This document shows, piece after piece, positions 6,691 to 13,895 of a stretch of 14,013 nucleotides of DNA. The translations under genes and the position numbers were made by a program. Position 1 is the first letter of the stretch. Each line of letters begins with the position of its first letter. The notes beneath the pieces are model-generated. The model made no database searches. It saw only the letters and a program-made list of their open reading frames with translations, and was not told where the DNA came from. The DNA comes from Candidatus Cloacimonadota bacterium (GTDB taxonomy: Bacteria > Cloacimonadota > Cloacimonadia > Cloacimonadales > WRIO01): NCBI GenBank assembly GCA_023230175.1, contig JALNXV010000049.1:1-14013 (forward strand), in the 5' to 3' direction.

Positions 6691-7305
6691 ATGACAAAAC
6701 CAATTACAACTAGAGTTAAATATAAAGTATCTAAACTATCTGATGGTATTGCTTTTGCTTCGAATAGTTTCAGGCTTACTAATACAAATAAAAATAGTAT
6801 TGAAAAAGAGTTAAGCAAATTAAATGCAAATGGTACAATTAAACGATTTAGAAAAGGTATCTACTACAAACCAAAACAAAGTTTACTCTTTGGAGAGATA
6901 CTACCAAGTCCTATCTCTGTTGCTCTTGCAATCGCTAAACTTAATGATGCAAAGATAGTTCCAGATGGTTCTATGGCTCTTAATATGCTAGGGTTATCGA
7001 ATCATGTCCCTATGAAGTATATATATCTTAATGATAAACTGCACAAAAGTGAATTTGTGGGAAAAACTGAGATAGTTTTTAAAAGAATTAATGCAAAAAA
7101 ACTTATTGCTTATAATAAAAAAGCAGGTTTGATTTTAAGTGCAATGGAATATCTAGGTCGTAATGCCCTTGAGTCTAACGAGTTAGTAATAGATTTTGCA
7201 AGAAAATTAGATAAAACTGATATTAAAGATTTAAACAAAGCTTCCAAAGGTTATTCTTTGTGGATTCAAAATAAAATAAGTGGGATTATAGATGCAATAC
7301 ATTAA
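6691..7305 (+). CDS. abiEi: AbiEi-family type IV antitoxin (DUF6088-like)
   Basis: A 204-residue protein with an N-terminal winged-helix part (residues 10-60, including FRLTNTNKNSIEKELSKL and the wing IKRFRKGIYYKP) and a C-terminal domain starting near ILPSPISVALAIAKL with IVPDGSMALNMLGLS. This fits the DUF6088 branch of AbiEi-like antitoxins, which repress the operon and neutralise the partner without direct binding. AAAGGAG at 6678-6684 supports the start. Its last 14 bases overlap the abiEii gene, so the two are translated as a unit. Recognition rests on domain layout plus the clear toxin partner. Confidence 0.85.
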   Translation: MTKPITTRVKYKVSKLSDGIAFASNSFRLTNTNKNSIEKELSKLNANGTIKRFRKGIYYKPKQSLLFGEILPSPISVALAIAKLNDAKIVPDGSMALNMLGLSNHVPMKYIYLNDKLHKSEFVGKTEIVFKRINAKKLIAYNKKAGLILSAMEYLGRNALESNELVIDFARKLDKTDIKDLNKASKGYSLWIQNKISGIIDAIH

Positions 7306-8341
7306 AGAATTTTTAGCTTTATCTCTTGATGAACAACAATCTGCTTTAAGTTATGTAGCAACTCAAAAAGGGCTACCTCTTGTAGTTGTCGAAAAAGATT
7401 TGTGGGTTACAATTGTACTGCATATATTATTTGGGGAAAATGGTTCTAAAGGGATTTTATTTAAAGGGGGAACTTCTTTATCAAAGGGCTTTAACTTAAT
7501 AGATAGATTTTCAGAGGATATTGATGTCACCTATTCAATTGAAACATTAAAAAAATATTATGGAGAATTTCAGAACCCTTGGAACTATTTTGATACGATA
7601 AATACAGATAATATGTGGTCTAATAAAAAGCTAGAAAAAGAACTTAAAAACCTAAAAGATATTGGACAAAAATATACTGATGATATTTTACTCAAAATTG
7701 TAGAAGATGAGATAAAGAAAATCATTGACTTACCTTTTAACATAGTATCACAAGGGGAGATGACACTCTATATTTACTATCCAAAATTGTTTGAAGATAT
7801 TGAATATGGTGGTAATTATATACAACCTATGATAAAAATAGAAGCAGGAGTAAGGTCAGCTAGAGTTCCTACTATTACAAAAAAGATAGATAGCTTTTTT
7901 GAGCAAATTTTAGAAAAAAGTGATCCCATAGAAGTAGAAATATTACGACCAGATAGAACATTTTGGGAGAAAGCAACTATTTTGCATGCTGAAAACTCTA
8001 GAAATGAACCATCAAGAATAGAGAAAAGAAATCACCTGAGTAGGCATATTTATGATTTGGTAAAACTATTCAATAGTGAATATGGCAAAATGGCTATAGA
8101 TAATTTAGACTTACTCAATGATGTAGTAAAACATAAATCTACTTTTTACAAAGACAATAAAGCTGATTATCCAAATGCTACGCCACAAGCTATTAAAATA
8201 GTTCCAACACCAGAGCTAAATCAAAGTTTTAAATTAGATTATGAAGATATGGCAAAAAGTATGATTATTGGAAATCCTCCAAGTTATGAAGAGTTACTTC
8301 AAGGTCTTAATGAGATAGAAAAAAATATAACTCAAAGATAA
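7292..8341 (+). CDS. abiEii: AbiEii-family nucleotidyltransferase toxin
   Basis: A 349-residue member of the AbiEii/AbiGii nucleotidyltransferase family. It shows the motifs of the fold: EKDLWVT (34-40), FKGGTSLSKGF (57-67) with the catalytic pair in SEDIDV (Asp76, Asp78), RPDRTFWEKATILH (219-232, Lys227) and HLSRHIYDL (248-256, Asp255). All expected catalytic residues are present. Studied relatives transfer nucleotides to tRNA acceptor ends and block translation, giving reversible growth arrest and abortive infection. The gene overlaps the antitoxin gene by 14 bases. Confidence 0.92.
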   Translation: MQYIKEFLALSLDEQQSALSYVATQKGLPLVVVEKDLWVTIVLHILFGENGSKGILFKGGTSLSKGFNLIDRFSEDIDVTYSIETLKKYYGEFQNPWNYFDTINTDNMWSNKKLEKELKNLKDIGQKYTDDILLKIVEDEIKKIIDLPFNIVSQGEMTLYIYYPKLFEDIEYGGNYIQPMIKIEAGVRSARVPTITKKIDSFFEQILEKSDPIEVEILRPDRTFWEKATILHAENSRNEPSRIEKRNHLSRHIYDLVKLFNSEYGKMAIDNLDLLNDVVKHKSTFYKDNKADYPNATPQAIKIVPTPELNQSFKLDYEDMAKSMIIGNPPSYEELLQGLNEIEKNITQR

Positions 8342-8492
8342 TATAGAAGATGAAGCTTGTAGATAGGTCCCTCCCAAAGAATAAAGTCAACTTTATAAAA
8401 ACTGTTCTTAAGATGTGATTATACTATACGCATATGTATTATTAAAATTCTTTTATTTGATATAAACTGAAATAAATTATACATATATGTAA

Positions 8493-8744
8493 ATGATTTT
8501 ATTGTTTGGTTTTAGCGAAGAAGAAATTCAAGAGTTTCATTATTAAGTTTCTCAAAATGTTAGAAAATATAGACAAGATAAGAGCTTCACTCAATTAGAT
8601 TTAGCTTTAGAATTAGGTTTGAAAAATTCAAGCTTTATTTCCCATGCAGAAAATCCAAAGATTACTACACATCATTACTCATTGGAACATCTTTATAAAA
8701 TTAGTAAAATTTTAGATGTTGATATTTCTTTGTTTTTGGAATGA
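8493..8744 (+). pseudogene. XRE-family HTH regulator broken by an in-frame stop
   Basis: One reading frame of 83 codons runs from ATG 8493 to TGA 8742-8744 and is interrupted by TAA at 8544-8546 (codon 18). After the stop it encodes a clear helix-turn-helix (VSQNVRKYRQDKSFTQLDLA, then ELGL, SSFISHAENP) and a C-terminal helix ending LYKISKILDVDISLFLE. No ATG, GTG or TTG lies between the stop and the HTH in that frame, so the domain cannot be made by simple restart. A single substitution could have created the TAA. Readthrough or a sequencing error are alternatives. It lies just downstream of abiE and may be the remnant of another regulator. Confidence 0.72.
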
Positions 8745-8886
8745 TTATTTGTCTTTTTTAAAGCTCAAATATATTCACTTCTTTTATAAAACTATTGTAA
8801 GATAATAATATTTGAGATAAAATTACACTACTCCAATATATCAAAACAACTATTTTATTTGAAATATATAAACAAAGGATAAATGT

Positions 8887-9399
8887 ATGCCAATCATAAA
8901 ACAAAAGAAAATAACAAAGCCATCTAAAGATGGAACTCATATTTCATTAAAATTAAAAGCGGATTTATTTAAACAACTTAAACTTTCTGCGGAAGCTTTA
9001 AAATCAACACAAACTGATATTATAGAAGCTGCTTTAACCAGTTATTTTGAAAATAATGATAGTTTTACTTTTGTAGATGATGTTAACGAGAAAATGATTG
9101 AAGATAAAGACAGTATGATGATTCCAAAAGATTTATATGCTAGATTAAATGGTTTATCTATTACCGATTTAGAAATATTCATCAAGAAAAATAAAATTAA
9201 AGTAGTTTCTTTAGCATCTGATAAAACGGATAAAGAGAAGAGAATATCTTATTTGTCATTTAATTTAAGTGATCAAAAATCAATGATGTCTTTGTTGATA
9301 AACCTACAACACAGTGTTGAAATATTAAAATTGAATTTATTAAAAGCAAATCAAAAGATTAATGGAATCGAAGCTAATATTGAGAAAATTCTAAACTAA
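8887..9399 (+). CDS. Ribbon-helix-helix protein with C-terminal coiled coil
   Basis: A 170-residue protein. Residues 16-56 fit a ribbon-helix-helix: a short strand HISLKLK, then DLFKQLKLSAEALK and STQTDIIEAALTSYFE, as in CopG/ParG-type DNA binders. The middle (about 75-125) is mixed, and residues 130-170 look like an amphipathic coiled coil (NLQHSVEILKLNLLKANQKI). The start has AAAGGA at 8875-8880. It is followed by another gene's operator region, not by a toxin, and no ParA-type ATPase is visible, so partition protein, copy-control protein or orphan regulator all remain possible. Confidence 0.68.
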   Translation: MPIIKQKKITKPSKDGTHISLKLKADLFKQLKLSAEALKSTQTDIIEAALTSYFENNDSFTFVDDVNEKMIEDKDSMMIPKDLYARLNGLSITDLEIFIKKNKIKVVSLASDKTDKEKRISYLSFNLSDQKSMMSLLINLQHSVEILKLNLLKANQKINGIEANIEKILN

Positions 9400-9458
9400 A
9401 AAAAGTGAGAGTGTAAAAATATCTCCTGACTTCATCACTTTATCACCTGTTTCCTTAT

Positions 9459-9573
9459 ACTATAGTTTTATCTTAATACTATAACCTAGATTATAGTTAT
9501 ACTTATAATATTTAATTCACTATAATCATAATTATATTAATGTATTGACAATTATATTTTTAATAACTATAAT
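9459..9573 (+). promoter_or_regulatory. Promoter and multi-site operator of the second hipBA operon
   Basis: The promoter is an exact consensus: TTGACA (9545-9550), 17 bases, TATAAT (9568-9573). The half-site ACTATAAT or a one-base variant occurs at 9459-9466, 9478-9485, 9490-9497 (inverted), 9519-9526 and 9566-9573. The second and third form an inverted repeat with 7-bp arms (9478-9484, 9491-9497), and the last one covers the -10 box. This is the layout of a cooperative HipB autorepression operator. Confidence 0.7.
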
Positions 9574-9597
9574 TAGAGTAATAATAAGGGGAAAGTT

Positions 9598-9942
9598 ATG
9601 AATTTAAGTACAATGAATGACCAACAAATAATTGAATTTATTGCTATAAATATAGAAAAGAAACGCTTATCCAATAAAATTAGTGCGGATGATTTAGCAC
9701 ATAAAGGTGGATACAATGCACAAACATATAGCAATTTTATTAATAAACATACCAATATCAAAATTTCTACATTAATTCAAATACTAAGAGGATTGGAAGA
9801 ACTTGATAATTTTCAGCATATAATTGAATATAAAGAGGCTTACAGTCCTATGGATGCAAGTAGTACTAAGCTGCCTAAAAGAATTAGAAATCATAAAAAA
9901 GCAGATATGAATAATAGGTCTAAATGGGGAGATGAAAAATGA
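9598..9942 (+). CDS. hipB: HipB-like antitoxin of the second hipBA operon
   Basis: A 114-residue XRE-type protein: helix-turn-helix at about residues 26-68 (KISADDLAHKGGYNAQTYSNF, then IKISTLIQILRGLEEL) and a basic tail with KLPKRIRNHKK. It shares only the HTH layout and the LPKRI tail element with the first HipB, so the two are diverged. AGGGGAAAG upstream of ATG 9598 supports the start. Its stop overlaps the hipA start (ATGA at 9939-9942). It should bind the half-site array upstream and inhibit its HipA. Confidence 0.82.
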   Translation: MNLSTMNDQQIIEFIAINIEKKRLSNKISADDLAHKGGYNAQTYSNFINKHTNIKISTLIQILRGLEELDNFQHIIEYKEAYSPMDASSTKLPKRIRNHKKADMNNRSKWGDEK

Positions 9943-11252
9943 CAGGAATTGTGGAAGTGTATTTATGGGGTACAAAAATTGGAGCTTTGGGTTATGAACC
10001 AAATCAGACTCAATTTGCAACCTTTGAATATGACAAAGAGTTTCTAAAAATGGGTATTGAAATATCACCTATTCATGTTTCAACAAACAAAGCTCTTTAT
10101 ACATTTGATAATATTAGTCATAGAACATTCCACGGCTTACCAGGTTTTATTGCAGATGCATTACCAGATAAATTTGGTAATCAACTTATAGACCAATATT
10201 TTGCTTCAAAAGGTAAAACTCCTAAAGATATAACAGCATTAGAAAGATTACTTTATATTGGCAATAGAGCAATGGGAGCACTTGAATTTAGACCTTCTAT
10301 TCAAGTAGAAACAAAAAATTGTAATACACAACTTAATTTACATGATTTATCACAATTAGCAGAAATAGTACTTTCAAAAAAAGAGAGTTTTGCCAATGAA
10401 CTAGAAAGTGTAAATAGGGAAGCAGCAATTAATTTATTAAGAATTGGTTCAAGTGCTGGAGGAGCTAGATCAAAGGCATTAGTCGCAATTGATAAAGATG
10501 GCAAACTCTATGATGGAACTGTAAACCAAAGAAAAAAATGTTCGTACTATTTGTTAAAGTTTGATAGTAGTTCCAATAGTGACAGAGACAATAAAGACCC
10601 CAAAGGTATGACTCGTATTGAATATATTTATTCATTGCTTGCTAAAGAGTGTGGAATTAATATGCCTAAAACAGATTTTATTGAAGAAGGAGGTGACTTT
10701 CACTTCTTAATTGAGAGATTTGACAGAATTGATAAACAAAAAGGTGTAGCTAAAGATAAATTGCACTATGTATCTTGGTGTGGTATTGCCCATGCCCATA
10801 GAGATGAAACAGGTGCATACAGTTATGAACAATTGGTTTTAACAGCAAGACAATTAAAATTAGGACAAGACACTATTTCAGAGATATTTAAAAGAGCAGT
10901 GTTTAATATTATAGGAAGAAATCAAGATGATCATACTAAAAACTTTGGATTCTTAATGAACAGAGATGGTCAATGGAGCCTATCAGCTGCCTTTGATATG
11001 ACATACTCTTATGACCCAACTGGTAAATGGACAAATACACACCAAATTAAACTAAATAACAAACAAGATGGGTTTACAAAAGATGATATCTTAGATTTTG
11101 GAAAGTTTTGTGGACTAAAAGAGAAGAATATTCTTGAAATACTTGATAAAACTATCAATGCATTTTCAGGTTTTGATACTTTGGCTATAAAATACAAAGT
11201 TGATGAAGAATTAAAAGATACAGTAAGAAAAAATCTTCGTATTAAGTTGTGA
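9939..11252 (+). CDS. hipA: HipA-family serine/threonine kinase toxin (second copy)
   Basis: A 437-residue full-length HipA kinase. Landmarks are FHGLPGFIADALPDKFG (64-80), SSAGGARSKA (171-180), FLIERFDR (256-263), NIIGRNQDDHTKNFGF (323-338, Asp331 the likely catalytic base) and AAFDMTYS (350-357, Asp353 for metal). It has the same domain order as the HipA at 3480-4742 and shares the catalytic blocks, but differs widely elsewhere, including an insert near 212-225 (SNSDRDNKDPKGMT). It is therefore a separately acquired or anciently duplicated module, not a recent copy. All key residues are intact. Confidence 0.92.
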   Translation: MTGIVEVYLWGTKIGALGYEPNQTQFATFEYDKEFLKMGIEISPIHVSTNKALYTFDNISHRTFHGLPGFIADALPDKFGNQLIDQYFASKGKTPKDITALERLLYIGNRAMGALEFRPSIQVETKNCNTQLNLHDLSQLAEIVLSKKESFANELESVNREAAINLLRIGSSAGGARSKALVAIDKDGKLYDGTVNQRKKCSYYLLKFDSSSNSDRDNKDPKGMTRIEYIYSLLAKECGINMPKTDFIEEGGDFHFLIERFDRIDKQKGVAKDKLHYVSWCGIAHAHRDETGAYSYEQLVLTARQLKLGQDTISEIFKRAVFNIIGRNQDDHTKNFGFLMNRDGQWSLSAAFDMTYSYDPTGKWTNTHQIKLNNKQDGFTKDDILDFGKFCGLKEKNILEILDKTINAFSGFDTLAIKYKVDEELKDTVRKNLRIKL

Positions 11253-11427
11253 TACAAGAAGCCTCTGATATGATTTATTTTGAATCGCTTTAAATTTCTC
11301 AAATTATAAAATATCATGTTCATTGAATTTTAAAAAGGGAGCGTAAAAAATTCTCTTATAATACCAAAGAGAGAATTCAAGTAGCATATCGACAAAATTC
11401 TGAATCTATTCGAGTTGAATAAGATTG
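11253..11427. other. Junction between hipA and the IS110-family element, with a possible gene scrap
   Basis: No complete gene is here. A short open stretch at about 11325-11420 encodes a basic peptide including RKKFSYNTKERIQVAYRQNS and stops at TAA 11418-11420, about where the mobile element should begin. It could be a scrap of an older transposase or regulator, but it has no start codon. An inverted repeat (11349-11357 with 11369-11377) followed by a T run on the minus strand could terminate leftward transcription. Confidence 0.35.
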
Positions 11428-11439
11428 TGACACAGTTGG

Positions 11440-11550
11440 ATAGCTACACGTAAAACTTGAGTGGCAACAAAGCCGGTTTTGACTAGGCTGTATTAAAGAG
11501 ACGAAGTAAAGTGTAGCAGCTCATAGAGTATAAAACTCTAGACAATGGAT
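11440..11550 (+). ncRNA. Candidate IS110 bridge RNA
   Basis: The DNA before the transposase can fold into nested helices: GCTACAC (11443-11449) pairs with GTGTAGC (11511-11517), enclosing a hairpin AGCC (11471-11474)/GGCT (11486-11489) and a long internal loop, then a hairpin TAGAGT (11524-11529)/ACTCTA (11535-11540). IS110-group elements are known to make a bridge RNA from this position, with two internal loops that pair with target and donor DNA. Position, length and folding fit; the ends and loop assignments are not determined. The loop holds GTGGCAAC (11461-11468), also found at the right junction of the element (12603-12610). Confidence 0.5.
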
Positions 11551-11568
11551 TCTCCTAAATTAGGAGGA
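11550..11568 (+). promoter_or_regulatory. Hairpin burying the transposase ribosome site
   Basis: The arm 11550-11557 pairs with 11561-11568 (core CTCCTA/TAGGAG, eight pairs counting one G-U) around a 3-nt loop. The whole Shine-Dalgarno AGGAGG (11562-11567), five bases before the ATG, lies in the 3' arm. Transcripts entering from outside would present the site in closed form, a known way for insertion sequences to keep transposase low. Confidence 0.65.
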
Positions 11569-11572
11569 CAAG

Positions 11573-12583
11573 ATGTATAATTTTATAGGAATTGATGTCT
11601 CAAAGTTCACACTTCAAATATATGTTGAAGCCAATGAATCTTCTGTTGAGATTGATAATGATGAGAAAAACCTAAAGCTGTTTTACAAAAAGCTAAAAAA
11701 GCTTTATAAAAATGACAAACCTTTCGTTTTTATTTATGAACCTACAGCAAATTACAGTGTAGTATTGACAAGATTTTGCGCTAAAAATAATATATATGCG
11801 TATGTGGTAAATACTTTTATTAGTTCAAATTTTTCTAAGTCTTTAGGCAATAGAAATAAAACAGATATATCAGACGCACAAATGCTTTTTAATATGCAAA
11901 TAATGATTAATAAAAAAGATATTGCAGTACCTGTAATAAATCCTACAGTTGATGCGATAAGAGAACTAGTGGGCTATTATCGCTTTTTACAGAAGCAAAA
12001 AGTTGCGTTTAAAAATTATAATGAAGCAGTCACTACAAATAAAAGTTCAAGTTATATACTTAATGATGTTAAAAAAAATATTGCTCGTATAGATAAGGAG
12101 CAACAAGAGCTAATTAATAAAGCAAAAGCAATCATAAATAATGATGAAACACTCAAAAAATCTTTTGCACATATAACCTCAATCAAGGGCATTGGAACTC
12201 TAGTTGGAATATTTCTTTTACATCTTTTTTTAAATTATCCCAATGCAAATAGACAACAGATTACAGCATTATTAGGATTAGATCCTATAACTATTGAATC
12301 AGGAACATCAGTAAAAAAACGCTCTCGAATATCTAAAAAGGGATTGAGTATGTATAGAGGAGTTATCTTTTATTCTATTCTCTCAACTGTACGATTTAAT
12401 GAAGAATTTAAAACATATTATGAACATTTAAAAGATAGAAAAAAGCATACAACTTCAGCACAAATAGCAGTCATGAGAAAGTTAATTTTACTAGCACATT
12501 CCTTGTATAAAAATAATGTAGATTATAATCCAGAGCAGTTTAAATTAGAAAAAAGAGTTAAAAAAGGAGAGTATGCATCATAG
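11573..12583 (+). CDS. IS110-family transposase (DEDD recombinase)
   Basis: A 336-residue complete transposase. The N-terminal RuvC-like DEDD domain shows Asp8 in GIDVSK, Glu56 in IYEPTANYS, and Asp98 and Asp101 in KTDISDAQ. A coiled-coil middle (about 145-195) leads to the Transposase_20 part with the helix-hairpin-helix SIKGIGTLVG (203-212) and SGTSVKKRSRISKKG (243-257), where Ser243 is the likely nucleophile, as in IS621-type enzymes. By family knowledge it moves circular element DNA into a target chosen by a bridge RNA. No frameshift or missing key residue is seen. Translation is probably limited by the hairpin over its ribosome site. Confidence 0.94.
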   Translation: MYNFIGIDVSKFTLQIYVEANESSVEIDNDEKNLKLFYKKLKKLYKNDKPFVFIYEPTANYSVVLTRFCAKNNIYAYVVNTFISSNFSKSLGNRNKTDISDAQMLFNMQIMINKKDIAVPVINPTVDAIRELVGYYRFLQKQKVAFKNYNEAVTTNKSSSYILNDVKKNIARIDKEQQELINKAKAIINNDETLKKSFAHITSIKGIGTLVGIFLLHLFLNYPNANRQQITALLGLDPITIESGTSVKKRSRISKKGLSMYRGVIFYSILSTVRFNEEFKTYYEHLKDRKKHTTSAQIAVMRKLILLAHSLYKNNVDYNPEQFKLEKRVKKGEYAS

Positions 12584-12617
12584 TATTTAAGTAGTTTTTA
12601 ATGTGGCAACTGTGTCA
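12500..12617 (+). repeat. Left arm of a 118-bp perfect inverted repeat
   Basis: This segment covers the last 27 codons and stop of the IS110 transposase plus 34 bases after it. Base for base it is the reverse complement of 13896-14013. Identity ends at 12617, after CAACTGTGTCA; the flanking bases then differ. Confidence 0.95.
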
Positions 12618-12623
12618 ATCTGA

Positions 12624-12629
12624 TATAAT
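12624..12629 (+). promoter_or_regulatory. -10 box of the IS256 transposase gene
   Basis: TATAAT at 12624-12629 lies just inside the junction of the inverted repeat and 22 bases before ATG 12651. No good -35 is visible at 16-18 bases upstream, where the sequence belongs to the IS110/IS256 junction. Confidence 0.4.
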
Positions 12630-12650
12630 TTAAATATAAGGTTGATAAAG

Positions 12651-13874
12651 ATGAACATAAACGAGAATACAGAATTTAATTTTAATGATGCAGTTCAAGA
12701 TATAATGAATGGCAAAAATATTAGTGGAAAAGATGGCGTGTTAGCACCATTAGTAAAACAACTTGTTGAAGCTGCTTTAGAAGCAGAATTAGATTCACAT
12801 ATTACAGATGATGTTTTTTCTGGTAATAAAAATAGAAAGAATGGCAAATCAAGTAAGACAATGAAAAGTTCAGATGGTAGTTTTATTCTTGATACTCCAC
12901 GAGATAGAGCTGGTTCATTTGAACCCCAGCTTATCAAAAAAAATCAAACACATTTAACAGATGATATAGAACAAAAAGTATTATCCATGTATGCACTAGG
13001 ATTAAGCTACATAGACATCTCTAAGCATATAGAAGATATGTATAAAATAGAACTATCAACAGGCACTATTAGTAATATCACCGATAAGATAATTGAAAAA
13101 GTGAAAGCATGGCAAGATAGACCTTTAGAGCCAATATATACTTTTATTTGGTTAGATGCAATTCACTATAAAATCAAAGATGGCGGTAAGTATGATACTA
13201 AAGCTGTTTACACTGTTTTGGGTATGGATAAAGAGGGAAAGAAAGATGTATTAGGCTTATATATAGGAGAAAGTGAGGGTGCCAATTTCTGGTTAGGAGT
13301 TTTAACTAAACTCCAAAATAGAGGTGTTAAAGATATTTTAATTGCATCTGTTGATGGTTTAAATGGCTTTCCTGAAGCCATCAAGAGTATATTCCCTAAA
13401 ACAGAAGTTCAGCTTTGCATTGTCCATCAGATAAGAAACTCATTAAAGTATGTGGCTTCAGCAGATCAAAAACCTTTTATGAAAGATTTAAAGCTGGTTT
13501 ATCAAGCAACTTCTAAAGATATAGCAGAAGATGAGCTATTAAAACTTGATGATAAATGGGGTAAAAAATACCCTATAGTTTTAAAATCTTGGAATAATAA
13601 ATGGGAGAATTTGTCTCATTATTTTAAGTACCCATATCAAATTAGAAAGATAATGTATACGACTAATATTATTGAATCAGTACATAAACAATTTAGAAAA
13701 TTAACTAAAACAAAAGGAGCGTTTCCAAACAAAGATTCATTACTAAAATTACTCTATATGGGTATAAAAAATGCTAAAGAGAAATGGACTCAACCAGTAC
13801 ATAATTGGAGTCAAACAATCTCACAATTAGCTATCTTTTTTGAAGGTAGATTGGATGAGTACTTAGAGCTGTAA
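12651..13874 (+). CDS. IS256-family transposase (mutator-type DDE)
   Basis: A 407-residue full-length transposase. The DDE triad is visible as Asp159 in FIWLDAIHYK, Asp225 in ASVDGLNGFPEA and Glu332 in YTTNIIESVHKQFRK, with the LCIVHQIRNS element (245-254) between the second Asp and the Glu typical of the mutator superfamily. The N terminus carries the DNA-binding part with PLVKQLVEAALEAELDSHI. The frame is open to TTG 12642, but AAGG at 12638-12641 leaves no room for that start and fits ATG 12651. No disruption is seen, so the element may be active, moving by a circular intermediate as known for the family. Confidence 0.93.
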   Translation: MNINENTEFNFNDAVQDIMNGKNISGKDGVLAPLVKQLVEAALEAELDSHITDDVFSGNKNRKNGKSSKTMKSSDGSFILDTPRDRAGSFEPQLIKKNQTHLTDDIEQKVLSMYALGLSYIDISKHIEDMYKIELSTGTISNITDKIIEKVKAWQDRPLEPIYTFIWLDAIHYKIKDGGKYDTKAVYTVLGMDKEGKKDVLGLYIGESEGANFWLGVLTKLQNRGVKDILIASVDGLNGFPEAIKSIFPKTEVQLCIVHQIRNSLKYVASADQKPFMKDLKLVYQATSKDIAEDELLKLDDKWGKKYPIVLKSWNNKWENLSHYFKYPYQIRKIMYTTNIIESVHKQFRKLTKTKGAFPNKDSLLKLLYMGIKNAKEKWTQPVHNWSQTISQLAIFFEGRLDEYLEL

Positions 13875-13895
13875 TTAAGTGTTACTAATGGTGAC

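Larger units (their letters stand above)
11428..12617 (+). mobile_element. IS110-family insertion sequence (approximate limits)
   Basis: An IS110-type transposase gene with about 145 bases of structured non-coding DNA before it and 34 after it. An 11-bp sequence TGACACAGTTG at 11428-11438 is repeated inverted at 12607-12617, giving provisional ends. The right limit agrees with the point where identity with the second, inverted copy stops (12617). Typical IS110-group members have no terminal inverted repeats, so these 11-mers may instead belong to the target, for example the ends of an IS256-type element. The long 5' non-coding part suits the IS110 group rather than the IS1111 group. Confidence 0.65.

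Noticed and set aside
8381..8396. Terminator after abiEii
   Set aside because: A six-pair A+T-rich stem with no T tract; not distinguishable from chance.
8758..8940. Minus-strand 60-codon frame overlapping the RHH start
   Set aside because: It covers the ribosome site and first codons of the RHH gene and lacks its own ribosome site.
9402..9441. Terminator after the RHH gene
   Set aside because: Only a 7-bp AAAGTGA/TCACTTT pair with a 26-nt loop and no T run; too weak to list.
9784..10068. Minus-strand 94-codon frame across the hipB/hipA junction
   Set aside because: It overlaps two genes with clear family motifs, and its product has no recognisable features.
11761..11795. Promoter-like TTGACA followed by TAATAT
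   Set aside because: It lies inside the IS110 transposase gene with no downstream gene to serve; probably chance.
12695..12937. Minus-strand 80-codon frame inside the IS256 transposase
   Set aside because: Antisense shadow of the conserved N-terminal part of the transposase.
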